A stretch of DNA of 17,416 nucleotides from positions 1-17,416 of the forward strand of contig USEM01000026.1 in assembly GCA_900553695.1 (NCBI GenBank), given 5' to 3'. The notes under the pieces are model-generated. The model saw only the letters and a list, made by a program, of their open reading frames with translations. It was not told the DNA's origin and did not search any database. This document shows, piece after piece, positions 1 through 7,889 of this stretch (its first letter is position 1; each line of letters begins with the position of its first letter). A program made the translations under genes and the position numbers. The DNA comes from an uncultured Clostridium sp. Its GTDB lineage: Bacteria > Bacillota > Clostridia > TANB77 > CAG-508.

Positions 1-311
1 ACTGCAATTATTGATATGAATAGTGTTAAATAATTTGCTGTTTGAGCTTGTCCTGCTGTAATTACTTCTAGTGCTTTATATGCATCAACTCCAAAATACA
101 TACATTGTGCAATTAAATAAACTACTGCTCCTATCATTTTTCTTTTTGCAACAAGTATTATACATGCAAAAGTTATAAACAACAATACAACTTCAAATGT
201 TACATCCATAGGAACTATTGGGAATCCTGCGTCTGCTGTAAAAGCTAACATTACAATTAATCTAAATACCCAAAAAACTCCTGCAAATGCTGTAATCATG
301 TAACCAAACAT
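1..311 (-). CDS. Unrecognised small multi-pass membrane protein, 3' end cut by the window
   Basis: Reading leftwards from an ATG at 309-311, the frame is open to the window edge, giving at least 103 residues. It begins MFGYMITAFAGVFWVFRLIV and has three or more hydrophobic stretches: about residues 5-27, 39-57 (EVVLLFITFACIILV, followed by a basic KRK turn) and 60-75. The codon choice matches the operon genes, and a ribosome binding site (AGGGGGA) lies 7 bases before the ATG. It sits 51 bases downstream of truB on the same strand and has a good promoter candidate overlapping the end of truB, so it may be transcribed both with the operon and alone. I do not recognise the family. That it is an integral membrane protein is visible; its function is not. 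Confidence 0.7.
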   Translation of the reverse strand, partial: MFGYMITAFAGVFWVFRLIVMLAFTADAGFPIVPMDVTFEVVLLFITFACIILVAKRKMIGAVVYLIAQCMYFGVDAYKALEVITAGQAQTANYLTLFISIIA

Positions 312-344
312 CTTTTGTTCCCCCTTGTAATTTTATTTGTTTAT

Positions 345-373
345 ATTTTATACATTATTTTATCAATTGTCAA
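345..373 (-). promoter_or_regulatory. Sigma-A type promoter for the leftmost membrane-protein gene
   Basis: On the minus strand, TTGACA (368-373) and TAAAAT (345-350) are separated by exactly 17 bases. The -35 matches the consensus fully and the -10 matches 5 of 6. The -35 overlaps the last codons of truB. The predicted start, near 338, gives a leader of about 27 bases containing the ribosome binding site of the membrane-protein gene. This is a consensus match only. Confidence 0.5.
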
Positions 374-1208
374 TAATAATTACGTCTCTTTTTAAATTTT
401 TATTATCTATCACACCTAAGCCTAAATATTTGCTATTATTGTAAATTGAATATATTCCATTTTCCAAATCTTCTTTTAGTTTTACCCCATTTAGGAAAAG
501 CATTGTTTTTTTATCATCTAAGTTTATTTTTGGAATATCTTTAAAACATTCTTCAATACTAATTATTTTAGCTTTATCTAAATTTTCTAATGTACATGCA
601 TCTTTAATGTCAAATTTATCTACTCTTATTCTTCTTAAGTTTTGCATAAGTCCAACAGTTCCAAGTTTTGTAGCAATATCCTCACATAGTACTCTTATAT
701 ATGTTCCTTTTGAGCAACTTACTTTAAAGGTTATTATATTATCCTCAAAATTTGATAAAGAAATTTCCATTATCTCTATTTCTCTTGCAGGTATTTCAAT
801 GGTTTGTCCACTTCTTGCATATTCGTAAGCTTTCTTTCCGTTAATTTTTATTGAGGAATATATTGGTGGTGTTTGCATTTGTTTACCTAGAAATTTTTGA
901 AGTACCTCCTTTATTTGTTCTTCAGTTACGTTAGGTACTTCTTTTCTTTCTATTATTTCACCTTCAATATCCCCTGTTGAACTTTTTTCTCCTAAAGCTA
1001 ATTCTGCAATATATGTTTTATCATGTTCGATTAAATACTTAGATATTTTTGTTGCTTTGCCTACAAGAACTGGTAACACTCCTGTTGCATTAGGATCTAA
1101 AGTTCCTGTATGACCTACTTTTGAAGTGTTTAATGTTTTTTTTACTACATTTACTACATCATGTGATGTATAACCTTTTGGTTTATCAACAATTATAATT
1201 CCATCCAT
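363..1208 (-). CDS. truB: tRNA pseudouridine(55) synthase TruB
   Basis: TruB converts uridine 55 in the T-loop of tRNAs to pseudouridine in the cytoplasm. The 281-residue product starts MDGIIIVDKPKGYTSHDVV and carries the family signature GTLDPNATGVLP, with the catalytic aspartate at about residue 38. The conserved KxKKAYEYAR-like block (residues 123-132) and the SKGTYIRVL motif (about 164-172) follow. The C-terminal part (about 230-281) corresponds to the small PUA-like domain, and the length is typical for Firmicutes. The ATG follows an AAGGA site, and only 10 bases separate it from the nrnA stop, so the two are co-transcribed. truB in the nusA-infB operon is a classic arrangement; ribF, its usual next neighbour, is not here. 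Confidence 0.97.
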   Translation of the reverse strand: MDGIIIVDKPKGYTSHDVVNVVKKTLNTSKVGHTGTLDPNATGVLPVLVGKATKISKYLIEHDKTYIAELALGEKSSTGDIEGEIIERKEVPNVTEEQIKEVLQKFLGKQMQTPPIYSSIKINGKKAYEYARSGQTIEIPAREIEIMEISLSNFEDNIITFKVSCSKGTYIRVLCEDIATKLGTVGLMQNLRRIRVDKFDIKDACTLENLDKAKIISIEECFKDIPKINLDDKKTMLFLNGVKLKEDLENGIYSIYNNSKYLGLGVIDNKNLKRDVIIIDN

Positions 1209-1218
1209 TATTTTTTCC

Positions 1219-2169
1219 TTATTTTAAATGTTTTTTACATTCTGTTATAATTTTTTCTTTTGCCTTTTCGAAAGGAACACCTGTAATTATTCCACCAGCA
1301 GCTCTCATGTGTCCTCCACCACCAAACATTAGGCATATGTCTGATACATTTACATCGTTATTTGAACGAAGTGAAAGTTTAAAAGTATTCTTTTCGGTTT
1401 CTCTTAAGAATATTGATATCTCAACACCTTCTATATCTCTTCCAATGTCTACTATTCCATCATGGTCTTCTGATTTAGTATTTTCCTCATCTTCCTTTGT
1501 TATGTATGTAAATGCAATCTTTCCATTTTCCAATAGTTCTATTCTATTCATTGCAATTTTTCTTAGTTCGAATTTTTCCTTTGAAAATGTTTGTAATGTT
1601 CTTTTATATATGCTTGAAACATTAACCCCTTTGCTTAATAATTCTGCTGCAAATTCAAATGTTTCTGGCTTTACATTTTGATATTGGAAACCACCTGTAT
1701 CTGTAATTATTCCTGTTAAAAGGCATGTTCCTATATCTTTTGTAATTTCTACACCCAATGTTTTTAATACTGTAATTAATATTTGGCAACATGCTGGTGA
1801 TGTTGGGTTTACAAAGTTATAGTCTGCAAACATTGTATTTGCTTCATGATGATCTATTTGTATTTTGGTATTTGCATCTTCAAAATAGTTTGCAAAACCA
1901 TTTAATCTTTTTATATCTCCGCAATCTAGCGCTATTGCTAGGTCGTAATTTTCGTTTTTTCCTTCAGCTTTAATTTCGTTTGCACATGGTAAGAATTCAA
2001 ATGTTTTTGAGTATTTTGGTATTATTACATCAACTTCTTTTCCAAGTTGTTTTAAACCCATATACATTGCTAAACTGCTTCCTACTGCATCTCCATCTGG
2101 TACTTCATGTGTTAATATTACTATATTTTTACTTTCAAATATTTCTTCCTTAATATTATCTAGAGTCAT
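1219..2169 (-). CDS. nrnA: DHH/DHHA1 bifunctional oligoribonuclease / pAp phosphatase NrnA
   Basis: This is a DHH-family phosphoesterase. Relatives such as Bacillus NrnA degrade 2-5 nt RNAs and dephosphorylate 3'-phosphoadenosine 5'-phosphate. Visible metal-binding motifs are H21 with D25 and D27 (THEVPDGDAVGSS), D82 (LDCGD) and DHH at 106-108. The DHHA1 substrate-binding domain ends with GGGGHMRAAGG (about 283-293). The 316-residue length is normal. The ATG has an AGAGG site 6 bases upstream. The gene lies between rbfA and truB, as in many Clostridia, but a 55-base gap holding a strong hairpin separates it from rbfA. The family call is certain. Whether it acts mainly on nanoRNA or on pAp cannot be told from the sequence. 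Confidence 0.93.
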   Translation of the reverse strand: MTLDNIKEEIFESKNIVILTHEVPDGDAVGSSLAMYMGLKQLGKEVDVIIPKYSKTFEFLPCANEIKAEGKNENYDLAIALDCGDIKRLNGFANYFEDANTKIQIDHHEANTMFADYNFVNPTSPACCQILITVLKTLGVEITKDIGTCLLTGIITDTGGFQYQNVKPETFEFAAELLSKGVNVSSIYKRTLQTFSKEKFELRKIAMNRIELLENGKIAFTYITKEDEENTKSEDHDGIVDIGRDIEGVEISIFLRETEKNTFKLSLRSNNDVNVSDICLMFGGGGHMRAAGGIITGVPFEKAKEKIITECKKHLK

Positions 2170-2188
2170 TTAAACCTCTTTTCTTGTA

Positions 2189-2219
2189 AAGGGGCAGTTA
2201 CTATATTTAACTGTCCCTT
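2189..2219 (-). promoter_or_regulatory. Intercistronic hairpin between rbfA and nrnA
   Basis: The arms 2189-2200 (AAGGGGCAGTTA) and 2208-2219 (TAACTGTCCCTT) pair over 12 positions with one mismatch and a 7-base loop. In the minus-strand mRNA the structure ends about 20 bases before the nrnA start. No U-run follows it in the direction of the operon, so it is more likely a processing or stability element than a full terminator. Confidence 0.6.
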
Positions 2220-2224
2220 ATACA

Positions 2225-2605
2225 TTAATCTTCTTTTTTATTTTGGTCTATTTCTTTCATTACTTGTTCTAATATTCTGTCTATTTTTTCTCCATAAACC
2301 AAACTTTCGTCTAGTTCAAAAACAAGTTCTGGTGTTACTCTTAAGTTCATTTTCTCTGCTATTCTGCTTCTTATAAAGCCTGATGCGGCTTTTAAGCCTG
2401 CTAGAGTTTGTTTTACATTTTTTGAATTTATAATGCTAACACTTACTCTAGCATATTTTAAATCTGGTGATGTTTTAACTTTTGTAACACTTATCATTCC
2501 TGTTACATTTGAATTTTTAACCTCGTAATTAATTATATTACTTAGTTCTCTTTTTAATTCTTCATCTACTCTAGCCATACGGTTAGAATTTGTATGTTTT
2601 TGCAT
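2225..2605 (-). CDS. rbfA: 30S ribosome-binding factor RbfA
   Basis: RbfA is a small KH-fold protein that binds the immature 30S subunit near the 5' end of 16S rRNA and helps late maturation. The 126-residue product has the family pattern: NRMARVDEELKRELSNII near the N-terminus, VTKVKTSPDLKYARVSVSI in the centre, GFIRSRIAEKMNLRVTPELVF, and a C-terminal SLVYGEKIDRIL. The ATG has a strong AGGAGG site, and the infB stop is only 9 bases upstream, so the two are translated from one message. In Bacillus a small gene (ylxP) often sits between infB and rbfA; it is missing here. Confidence 0.96.
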   Translation of the reverse strand: MQKHTNSNRMARVDEELKRELSNIINYEVKNSNVTGMISVTKVKTSPDLKYARVSVSIINSKNVKQTLAGLKAASGFIRSRIAEKMNLRVTPELVFELDESLVYGEKIDRILEQVMKEIDQNKKED

Positions 2606-2614
2606 TTTGCCTCC

Positions 2615-5596
2615 TTATTTTATTTGCTCCATAATAAATGCTTCTATGATGTCTCCTTCTTGTATGTCGTTGAAGTTTTCTAATTGAATACCACATTCAT
2701 ATCCTGCTTGAACTTCTTTTGCATCGTCTTTCATTCTCTTTAGAGAAATTAGTTTTCCTTCATGTATTACAACATTATTTCTAAGCACTCTTACTCCTGC
2801 ATTTCTTGCAACTTTTCCGTTTGTTACATAGCATCCTGCAATTGTTCCAACATTTGATATTTTGAATGTTTGTCTTACTTCTGCATTTCCTATTATTGTT
2901 TCTTTAAATACTGGGTCTAGCATTCCTTTCATTGCTGCTTCAACGTCTTCTATTGCATTGTATATTACTGAGTAAATCTTAATTTCAACTCCATCTTTTT
3001 CTGCCATATCTTTTGCTATTGGTTCTGGTCTTACATTAAATGCAATTATTATAGCATTTGATACTTTTGCAAGTGTAACGTCTGATTCTGTTACAGCACC
3101 AACGTTTGCATGGATTACTTTTACTTTAACTTCTTCATTAGATAATTTTTCTAATGATTGCTTTACTGCTTCCACAGAACCTTGTACGTCTGCCTTTACT
3201 ATTATGTTTAGTTGTTTTAAGTTTCCTTTTGAAATTTGGCTAAATAAATCATCCAATGTTACTCTATGTGTAGCATTTAATGCTTTATCTCTTGCTTGAC
3301 GTTTTCTCTTTTCCATTAAGTGTTTAGCTGTTTTTTCGTCTTTTACTTCGTAGAATGTTTCACCAGCTTCTGGTACTTCTGTAAATCCTGTAATTTCAAC
3401 TGGTGTAGATGGTCCTGCTTTCTTTAATTTTTTGCCGTTTTCATCTGTCATTGTACGAATTCTACCTATTGTAGAACCAACTAATATTGTATCTCCAACG
3501 TCTAATGTACCACGTTGTACAAGCATTGTTGCAACTGGTCCTTTTGCTTTGTCTAGTTTTGCTTCTATTACAACACCCTTTGCTTGTTTATTAGGGTTTG
3601 CTTTTAATTCCTTCATATCTGCTACTAATAATACCATTTCTAGTAAAGTATCTATGTTTTGTTTTTTCTTTGCTGAAATTGGAACAAAGATTGTATCTCC
3701 ACCCCATTCTTCTGGTACTAGGTCGTATTCCATTAATTCTTGTTTTACTCTATCAATGTTTGCGCCTTCAACATCTATTTTGTTTATAGCTACTATTATT
3801 GGTATTCCTGCTGCTTTTGCATGGTTAATGGCTTCAACTGTTTGTGGCATTACACCATCATTTGCTGCAACAACTAATATTGCGATATCTGTTATTTGTG
3901 CACCTCTTGCACGCATTGCTGTAAATGCTTCGTGTCCTGGTGTATCTAAGAAAGTTATTTCTCTATCATTTATTTTAACTTTGTATGCACCTATTGCTTG
4001 TGTAATTCCTCCTGCTTCACCTTCTATAACATTTGTAGATCTTACTGCATCTAGTAATGAAGTTTTACCATGGTCTACGTGTCCCATAACTACAACTACT
4101 GGTGGTCTTGGAAGTAGGTCTTCTGGTTTATCTTCGCTATCATCAAATAGGATGTCTTCATCTGTTACAACTTCTTTCTTAACTGCTGTAACTCCAAATT
4201 CTTGGGCTATAAGATATGCTGTATCGAAATCTATTTCGTTGTTTATTGTTGCCATTATTCCATAACCAAATAGCTTTTTAATTATTTCGCTACTTGTCTT
4301 TTTAAGTTCTGCACTTAAATCTTTTACAGAAATTGTTTCTGGTATTGTTATTTCTGTTAATTGGAATATTTTTTGTTTGTTTCTTTCTTCTTGATTATTT
4401 GCTTTTTTCTTGTTTTTCTTTCCTCTTGCTGTTGTTAAATCATAGTAATCAAGCATTGTTCCTTCATCTGATAAGCCACGCTCTTGTTTTAAGTCTTTTA
4501 ATTTATGTGAGCTAAATTCATCATAGTTATTCTTTCTGCTCTTATTTTTCTTGTTTCCTCTGTTGTCGTCATATTTGCTGTTATTTTTTTGCTTATCTAT
4601 TGCTTTGTTTGCGTATTCTCTAACTGTTTCTTTTTCAACAACATCTGTAGCCATGATGTTTTTGATGTTCTTCTCTATACCTCTTTCATCTAAGCTACGA
4701 TTTGGTCTGTTATTATATCCACCATTATTATTTCTATTTCCAAAAGGTCTGTTATTATTGTTTCCTTGTCTGTCTCTATTAAAGTTGTTATTTCTGTTTC
4801 CAAAATCTCTTCCGTTATTGTCTCTTGGTCTGAAACCATTGTTATTATTGTTATTGAAATTATTATTTCTGTTGCCAAAGTTTCTTCCTTCTTGGTTATT
4901 GTTAAATGGTCTTCTTTGATTATTATTATTATTGTTGTAATTATTGTTATAGTTTCTATTATCTCTATTATTATAATTTCTGTTTTGATTATCTCTGTTG
5001 TTATTGAAGTTCCTGTTTTGGTCATTTCTGTTAAAGAAAGGTTTTTCTTGTTTTACTTCTTGTTGTGCTACAGGAGTTGGTGTTGGTTGTTGTTTTGGTT
5101 CTTCTTGTTTTTGTACTGTAATAGGTTCTTCATGCTTTTCTTCTAGTTTTACTTCCTTTTTTACTTCTTCCTTTTTAGGTTCTTCTTTTTTACCAAATAA
5201 TTCACTTACTGTTAATGGTTTTGTTGGTTTGTTTCTATAAACTATGTTATAGTCTTTGTTTCTCTCACGTTCAACAAATCCAACATCTTTTCTACGATTG
5301 TCTTGCTTTTTATCTTTTTTATTTTTATCCTCACTATCTTCTAGAATTACTTGTCTTCTAATTATTACTGGTTCCTCTTTAACTTCTTTTTTTGGTTTAG
5401 CTTCCTTATGTTTTTTTTGTTCTTCTGGTTTGCTATTCCCTTTAAAGCTTTTTTCTATTCTTTCAGCTTCTTCTTCACTTACACCACTTAAATGTGATGA
5501 AGCCTCTATTCCAAGTACTTTTGCTTTTTCCAAAGCTTCTTTACTTGTTACTCCTATTTTTTTTGCTATTTCATGAATTTTTATTTTATTACCCAT
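2615..5596 (-). CDS. infB: Translation initiation factor IF-2 with a long Asn-rich linker
   Basis: IF-2 is the GTPase that places initiator fMet-tRNA on the 30S subunit and promotes 50S joining. An IF2_N helix bundle lies at residues 5-45 (KIHEIAKKIGVTSKEALEKA). A Lys/Glu-rich stretch runs to about 185, then a low-complexity Asn/Arg/Gly/Phe stretch (about 187-300), and a second IF2_N region at about 410-470. The GTPase domain shows GHVDHGKTSLLD (P-loop), DTPGHEAF, NKID and SAKK, followed by domains II-IV with the C-terminal VRQTFKISNVGTIAGCYV block. I chose the ATG at 5594-5596 because AGGGGGTG lies just upstream. A GTG at 5605 in the same frame would add three residues, but it sits inside that ribosome binding site. 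At about 993 residues it is longer than usual because of the linker. Confidence 0.97.
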   Translation of the reverse strand: MGNKIKIHEIAKKIGVTSKEALEKAKVLGIEASSHLSGVSEEEAERIEKSFKGNSKPEEQKKHKEAKPKKEVKEEPVIIRRQVILEDSEDKNKKDKKQDNRRKDVGFVERERNKDYNIVYRNKPTKPLTVSELFGKKEEPKKEEVKKEVKLEEKHEEPITVQKQEEPKQQPTPTPVAQQEVKQEKPFFNRNDQNRNFNNNRDNQNRNYNNRDNRNYNNNYNNNNNNQRRPFNNNQEGRNFGNRNNNFNNNNNNGFRPRDNNGRDFGNRNNNFNRDRQGNNNNRPFGNRNNNGGYNNRPNRSLDERGIEKNIKNIMATDVVEKETVREYANKAIDKQKNNSKYDDNRGNKKNKSRKNNYDEFSSHKLKDLKQERGLSDEGTMLDYYDLTTARGKKNKKKANNQEERNKQKIFQLTEITIPETISVKDLSAELKKTSSEIIKKLFGYGIMATINNEIDFDTAYLIAQEFGVTAVKKEVVTDEDILFDDSEDKPEDLLPRPPVVVVMGHVDHGKTSLLDAVRSTNVIEGEAGGITQAIGAYKVKINDREITFLDTPGHEAFTAMRARGAQITDIAILVVAANDGVMPQTVEAINHAKAAGIPIIVAINKIDVEGANIDRVKQELMEYDLVPEEWGGDTIFVPISAKKKQNIDTLLEMVLLVADMKELKANPNKQAKGVVIEAKLDKAKGPVATMLVQRGTLDVGDTILVGSTIGRIRTMTDENGKKLKKAGPSTPVEITGFTEVPEAGETFYEVKDEKTAKHLMEKRKRQARDKALNATHRVTLDDLFSQISKGNLKQLNIIVKADVQGSVEAVKQSLEKLSNEEVKVKVIHANVGAVTESDVTLAKVSNAIIIAFNVRPEPIAKDMAEKDGVEIKIYSVIYNAIEDVEAAMKGMLDPVFKETIIGNAEVRQTFKISNVGTIAGCYVTNGKVARNAGVRVLRNNVVIHEGKLISLKRMKDDAKEVQAGYECGIQLENFNDIQEGDIIEAFIMEQIK
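4699..5037 (-). repeat. Low-complexity Asn-codon-rich tract inside infB
   Basis: This part of infB codes for short repeated blocks such as NRNNNFN, FGNRNNN and DNRNYNNN. About half of some 110 residues are asparagine (I count about 54), mixed with Arg, Gly and Phe. At DNA level it is a quasi-repeat of AAT/AAC codons, prone to slippage. The reading frame is intact throughout. Confidence 0.85.
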
Positions 5597-5619
5597 TAAT
5601 ATCACCCCCTATTTGATTT

Positions 5620-5916
5620 TTAGCTGTTAGTTTGATTTTTTTGTTCGTTACCAATAATTACACCCCTTATATCTTCATAAATTTTTTGGTCTATATTACT
5701 TTTTAGAACTTTTCCAATTCTATTTGTTTTAATAACCTTATTTAAGCATTCTATATTATTACAAATATATGCGCCTCGTCCATCTAGCTTACCTGTTTTA
5801 TCTACAATAATTTCATTATTTTTGTTTTTAACAATTCTTATTAACTTATATTTGTCTTTTTTTAAGTTACATGCCATACATTTCCTTTGAAATGCTTGTT
5901 TCATATTATTCATCAT
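5620..5916 (-). CDS. rnpM: RNase P modulator RnpM (YlxR family)
   Basis: This is a small basic RNA-binding protein of the YlxR family (98 residues). The Bacillus homologue binds the RNase P RNA and modulates its activity. Seen here are the N-terminal RKCMAC motif (C13, C16), the conserved LDGRGAYIC block (about 44-52) and a C-terminal helix rich in Lys and Asn. The first ATG overlaps the last 11 bases of nusA, so translation is coupled. Two adjacent ATGs (ATGATG) follow an AAGGA site, and the second (5911-5913) has the better spacing. The usual neighbour ylxQ (L7Ae-like) is missing between this gene and infB. Confidence 0.93.
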   Translation of the reverse strand: MMNNMKQAFQRKCMACNLKKDKYKLIRIVKNKNNEIIVDKTGKLDGRGAYICNNIECLNKVIKTNRIGKVLKSNIDQKIYEDIRGVIIGNEQKNQTNS

Positions 5917-7021
5917 TTCCTTCTTCTACAGTTTTTTCTTCGTTTTTCTTGTTTTCTTCGTATGCCATTAACTCTCTGAATTGTGTTTCACTCTTTATAT
6001 CTATTTTCCAGTTTGTAAGTTTTACTGCTAATCTTGCATTTTGTCCGCCTTTTCCTATTGCTAATGATAATTCTTCATCTGGAACTATTACTTGCGCAAA
6101 TTTTTCGTCCTCTTTAATATCAACAGCCATTACATGTGCTGGTAATAATGCTGCACATATAAATGTTGCTGGGTCTTCGCTCCATTCAATAACATCTATT
6201 TTTTCGCCATTCATTTCGTTTATTATGTTTTGAATTCTTATTCCTTTTGCTCCTACACAAGATCCAACTGGGTCTATATCTGGGTTCTTTGAATATACAG
6301 CAACTTTGCTTCTATAACCTGGGTCTCTTGATACTGCTTTTACTTCTATTAAGCCTTCATATATTTCTGGTATTTCTAGTTCAAAAAGTTTCTTTATAAC
6401 ATCTGGGTGGCTTCTTGTTACTAGTACTTGTGGTGCTCCTTTTAGCCCTTTTTCTACACTTAAAACATATGCTTTTATTTTATCATTTACATGATAGTGT
6501 TCTGTTGGTATTTGTTCTTTTAAAGGCATAATTCCTTCTAGTTTTCCTAAGTCTAATACAACTGTTCCTTTATCTGCTTTTTGTATTATTCCTGTTACTA
6601 TTTCGCCCTTTCTATCATTGTATTCGTCAAAAATCATGTTTCTTTCTGCTTCTCTTACTTTTTGAATAACGTGTTGTTTTGCAGCTCCTGCAGCTATTCT
6701 TCCAAAGTCTTTTGGTTTTGTTTCAATATTTATTATATCTCCAATTTTTGCTTTCTTTTCAATCTTTTTAGCATCTTCTAAAGATATTTGTAATTGACTA
6801 TTCTCAACTGTTTCTACTACTTCTTTTTGTGCATATACATGAATTTCACCTGTTTGACTATCTATTTCAACTTTAACATTTTCAGCTGAATCGAAGTTTT
6901 TCTTGTATGCTGCAACAAGTGCTACTTCTAGTGATTCTAATAAATAATCTTTACTAATTCCTCTTTCTTTTTCTAATTCGTCAAGTGCCATAATTAATTC
7001 TTTGTTTTCATTACTCTTCAT
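5906..7021 (-). CDS. nusA: Transcription termination/antitermination factor NusA
   Basis: NusA binds RNA polymerase and nascent RNA and affects pausing, termination and antitermination. The product has an N-terminal RNAP-binding domain (about 1-125, with KSNENKELIMALDELEKERG at the start) and an S1 domain (about 135-200, GEIVTGIIQKADKGTVVLDL). Two KH domains follow, marked by VGAKGIRIQNI and AIGKGGQNARLAVKL. A short acidic tail (KKNEEKTVEEGNDE) ends the protein. I chose the ATG at 7019-7021 because GGGAGG lies 10 bases upstream and the protein then begins as NusA normally does; an in-frame ATG at 7048 would place that site inside the gene. The length of 371 residues is typical. It lies 17 bases after rimP. 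Confidence 0.97.
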   Translation of the reverse strand: MKSNENKELIMALDELEKERGISKDYLLESLEVALVAAYKKNFDSAENVKVEIDSQTGEIHVYAQKEVVETVENSQLQISLEDAKKIEKKAKIGDIINIETKPKDFGRIAAGAAKQHVIQKVREAERNMIFDEYNDRKGEIVTGIIQKADKGTVVLDLGKLEGIMPLKEQIPTEHYHVNDKIKAYVLSVEKGLKGAPQVLVTRSHPDVIKKLFELEIPEIYEGLIEVKAVSRDPGYRSKVAVYSKNPDIDPVGSCVGAKGIRIQNIINEMNGEKIDVIEWSEDPATFICAALLPAHVMAVDIKEDEKFAQVIVPDEELSLAIGKGGQNARLAVKLTNWKIDIKSETQFRELMAYEENKKNEEKTVEEGNDE

Positions 7022-7038
7022 TTTTCTTATTCCTCCCT

Positions 7039-7497
7039 TTAATTCCAATCAAACATGGTTTTTATTTGACCTATGTTTTGTCTTTCTATTTCAAAAATTC
7101 CATTTTGCGTTTCTAAACTTATAATTGTTTCTGAATAGTCTTTTAAAATACCTTCATATTGCTTTTGCCCATTAAATGGTTTGAAAAGCTTTACTTGTAC
7201 TTTAGCTCCAATATTGCATTGTAAGTGTTTATCCTTTTTCAAAACACGTTCTACTCCAGGTGAAGATACTTCTAAGAAGTATTGATCTTTGATATAATCT
7301 GCTTGGTCTAAGATTTCATTAATATTGTTGCTAACTAATTCACAATCTTCTAATGATATGCCTGTATCCTTATCAATATAAACACGTAAATAATAATCTT
7401 TTCCTTCTTTTACATATTCTACATCATAAAGATTATATCCTAATTCTTTAATCTTAGGCTCAATAAGGTTTTCAACCTTTTCTTCAATCTTTGCCAA
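7039..7497 (-). CDS. rimP: Ribosome maturation factor RimP, TTG start
   Basis: RimP binds the free 30S subunit and promotes assembly of the 3' domain. The 152-residue product shows the family blocks: LIEPKIKELGYNLYDVEY near the N-terminus, LRVYIDKDTGISLEDCELVS, and YFLEVSSPGVERVLKKDKH. These are followed by the C-terminal Sm-like part (VKLFKPFNGQKQYEG). The start is TTG at 7495-7497: the preceding in-frame codons include a stop (TGA at 7501-7503), and an AGGAG site lies 9 bases upstream. An out-of-frame ATG at 7502-7504 lies between that site and the TTG and would read only six codons. It is the first gene of the operon. Confidence 0.95.
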   Translation of the reverse strand: MAKIEEKVENLIEPKIKELGYNLYDVEYVKEGKDYYLRVYIDKDTGISLEDCELVSNNINEILDQADYIKDQYFLEVSSPGVERVLKKDKHLQCNIGAKVQVKLFKPFNGQKQYEGILKDYSETIISLETQNGIFEIERQNIGQIKTMFDWN

Positions 7498-7525
7498 TTT
7501 TCATTTCTCCTTATTCTCAAAAGTT

Positions 7526-7548
7526 AAGAGTGGGCTTTGCCCACTCTT
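7526..7548 (-). promoter_or_regulatory. Perfect 10-bp leader hairpin before rimP
   Basis: AAGAGTGGGC (7526-7535) and GCCCACTCTT (7539-7548) form a perfect GC-rich stem with a 3-base loop. It lies in the operon leader, about 12 bases before the rimP ribosome binding site. No clear U-run follows on the minus strand (AACTTTT only), so a regulatory or stabilising role is as likely as attenuation. Confidence 0.65.
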
Positions 7549-7575
7549 TAAGTATTTTTATTTAATTGCTATATT

Positions 7576-7604
7576 AATATACCACACTTTTCTTGAAAAA
7601 TCAA
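7576..7604 (-). promoter_or_regulatory. Promoter of the rimP-nusA-infB operon
   Basis: On the minus strand, TTGATT (7599-7604) and TATATT (7576-7581) are 17 bases apart. The -10 is preceded by TGG, an extended -10 element. The predicted start near 7569 gives a leader of about 72 bases that holds the hairpin and the ribosome binding site. A small dyad, TCTTGA-AAAA-TCAAGA (7591-7606), overlaps the -35 and could be an operator or part of an upstream terminator. Confidence 0.6.
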
Positions 7605-7652
7605 GAGTTTTTAAGGAATTTTTAATTATTTGTGGTGTAAATATTTCTACCG

Positions 7653-7864
7653 TTATTTTAGTTTTTCTATTTCTTCTAGACTTAAGCCAGTTACTTTACT
7701 AATGAGTTCTATATTGACATTCTCTTTTAGCATATTTTTTGCTATTTAGTTTTACCTTTTGATTCTCCTTCTGCGATACCATCTTCCCTTCCACATTTAT
7801 ATCCTTCATCTTGTGCATATTCTATTGAGGCTTGTTCATCTCTTATTTGCCATTTCACTCCTAT
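7653..7864 (-). pseudogene. C-terminal remnant of an Rpn/PD-(D/E)XK nuclease-family transposase
   Basis: Two minus-strand segments in different frames together read as the C-terminal tail of Rpn-type recombination-promoting nucleases. Segment one (7742-7864) gives WQIRDEQASIEYAQDEG followed by a Gly/Glu/Lys-rich stretch, ending at TAG. Segment two (7653-7739, other frame) gives KNMLKENVNIELISKVTGLS and LEEIEKLK, then a stop; this ending is typical of the family. The catalytic N-terminal domain is absent, with in-frame stops just upstream, so it is a decayed fragment. It lies between the pilin-like gene and the rimP promoter. The assignment rests on remembered family sequence and has not been checked by search. 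Confidence 0.6.
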
Positions 7865-7889
7865 TTACTCTATTCTTCTTAATTGCAAT

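Noticed and set aside
3432..4265. 277-codon plus-strand open frame inside infB
   Set aside because: It lies antisense to the IF-2 GTPase domain, its product is Ser/Thr/Ile-rich with no domain, and no ribosome binding site or promoter was seen. It is a shadow of the infB codon pattern.
4690..5146. Open frames on both strands over the Asn-rich part of infB, and an apparent repeat array
   Set aside because: The products are Ile/Thr or Val/Ile/Ser monotones made by shifted AAT/AAC codons. The repeats are irregular and coding, without equal spacers, so this is not a CRISPR array.
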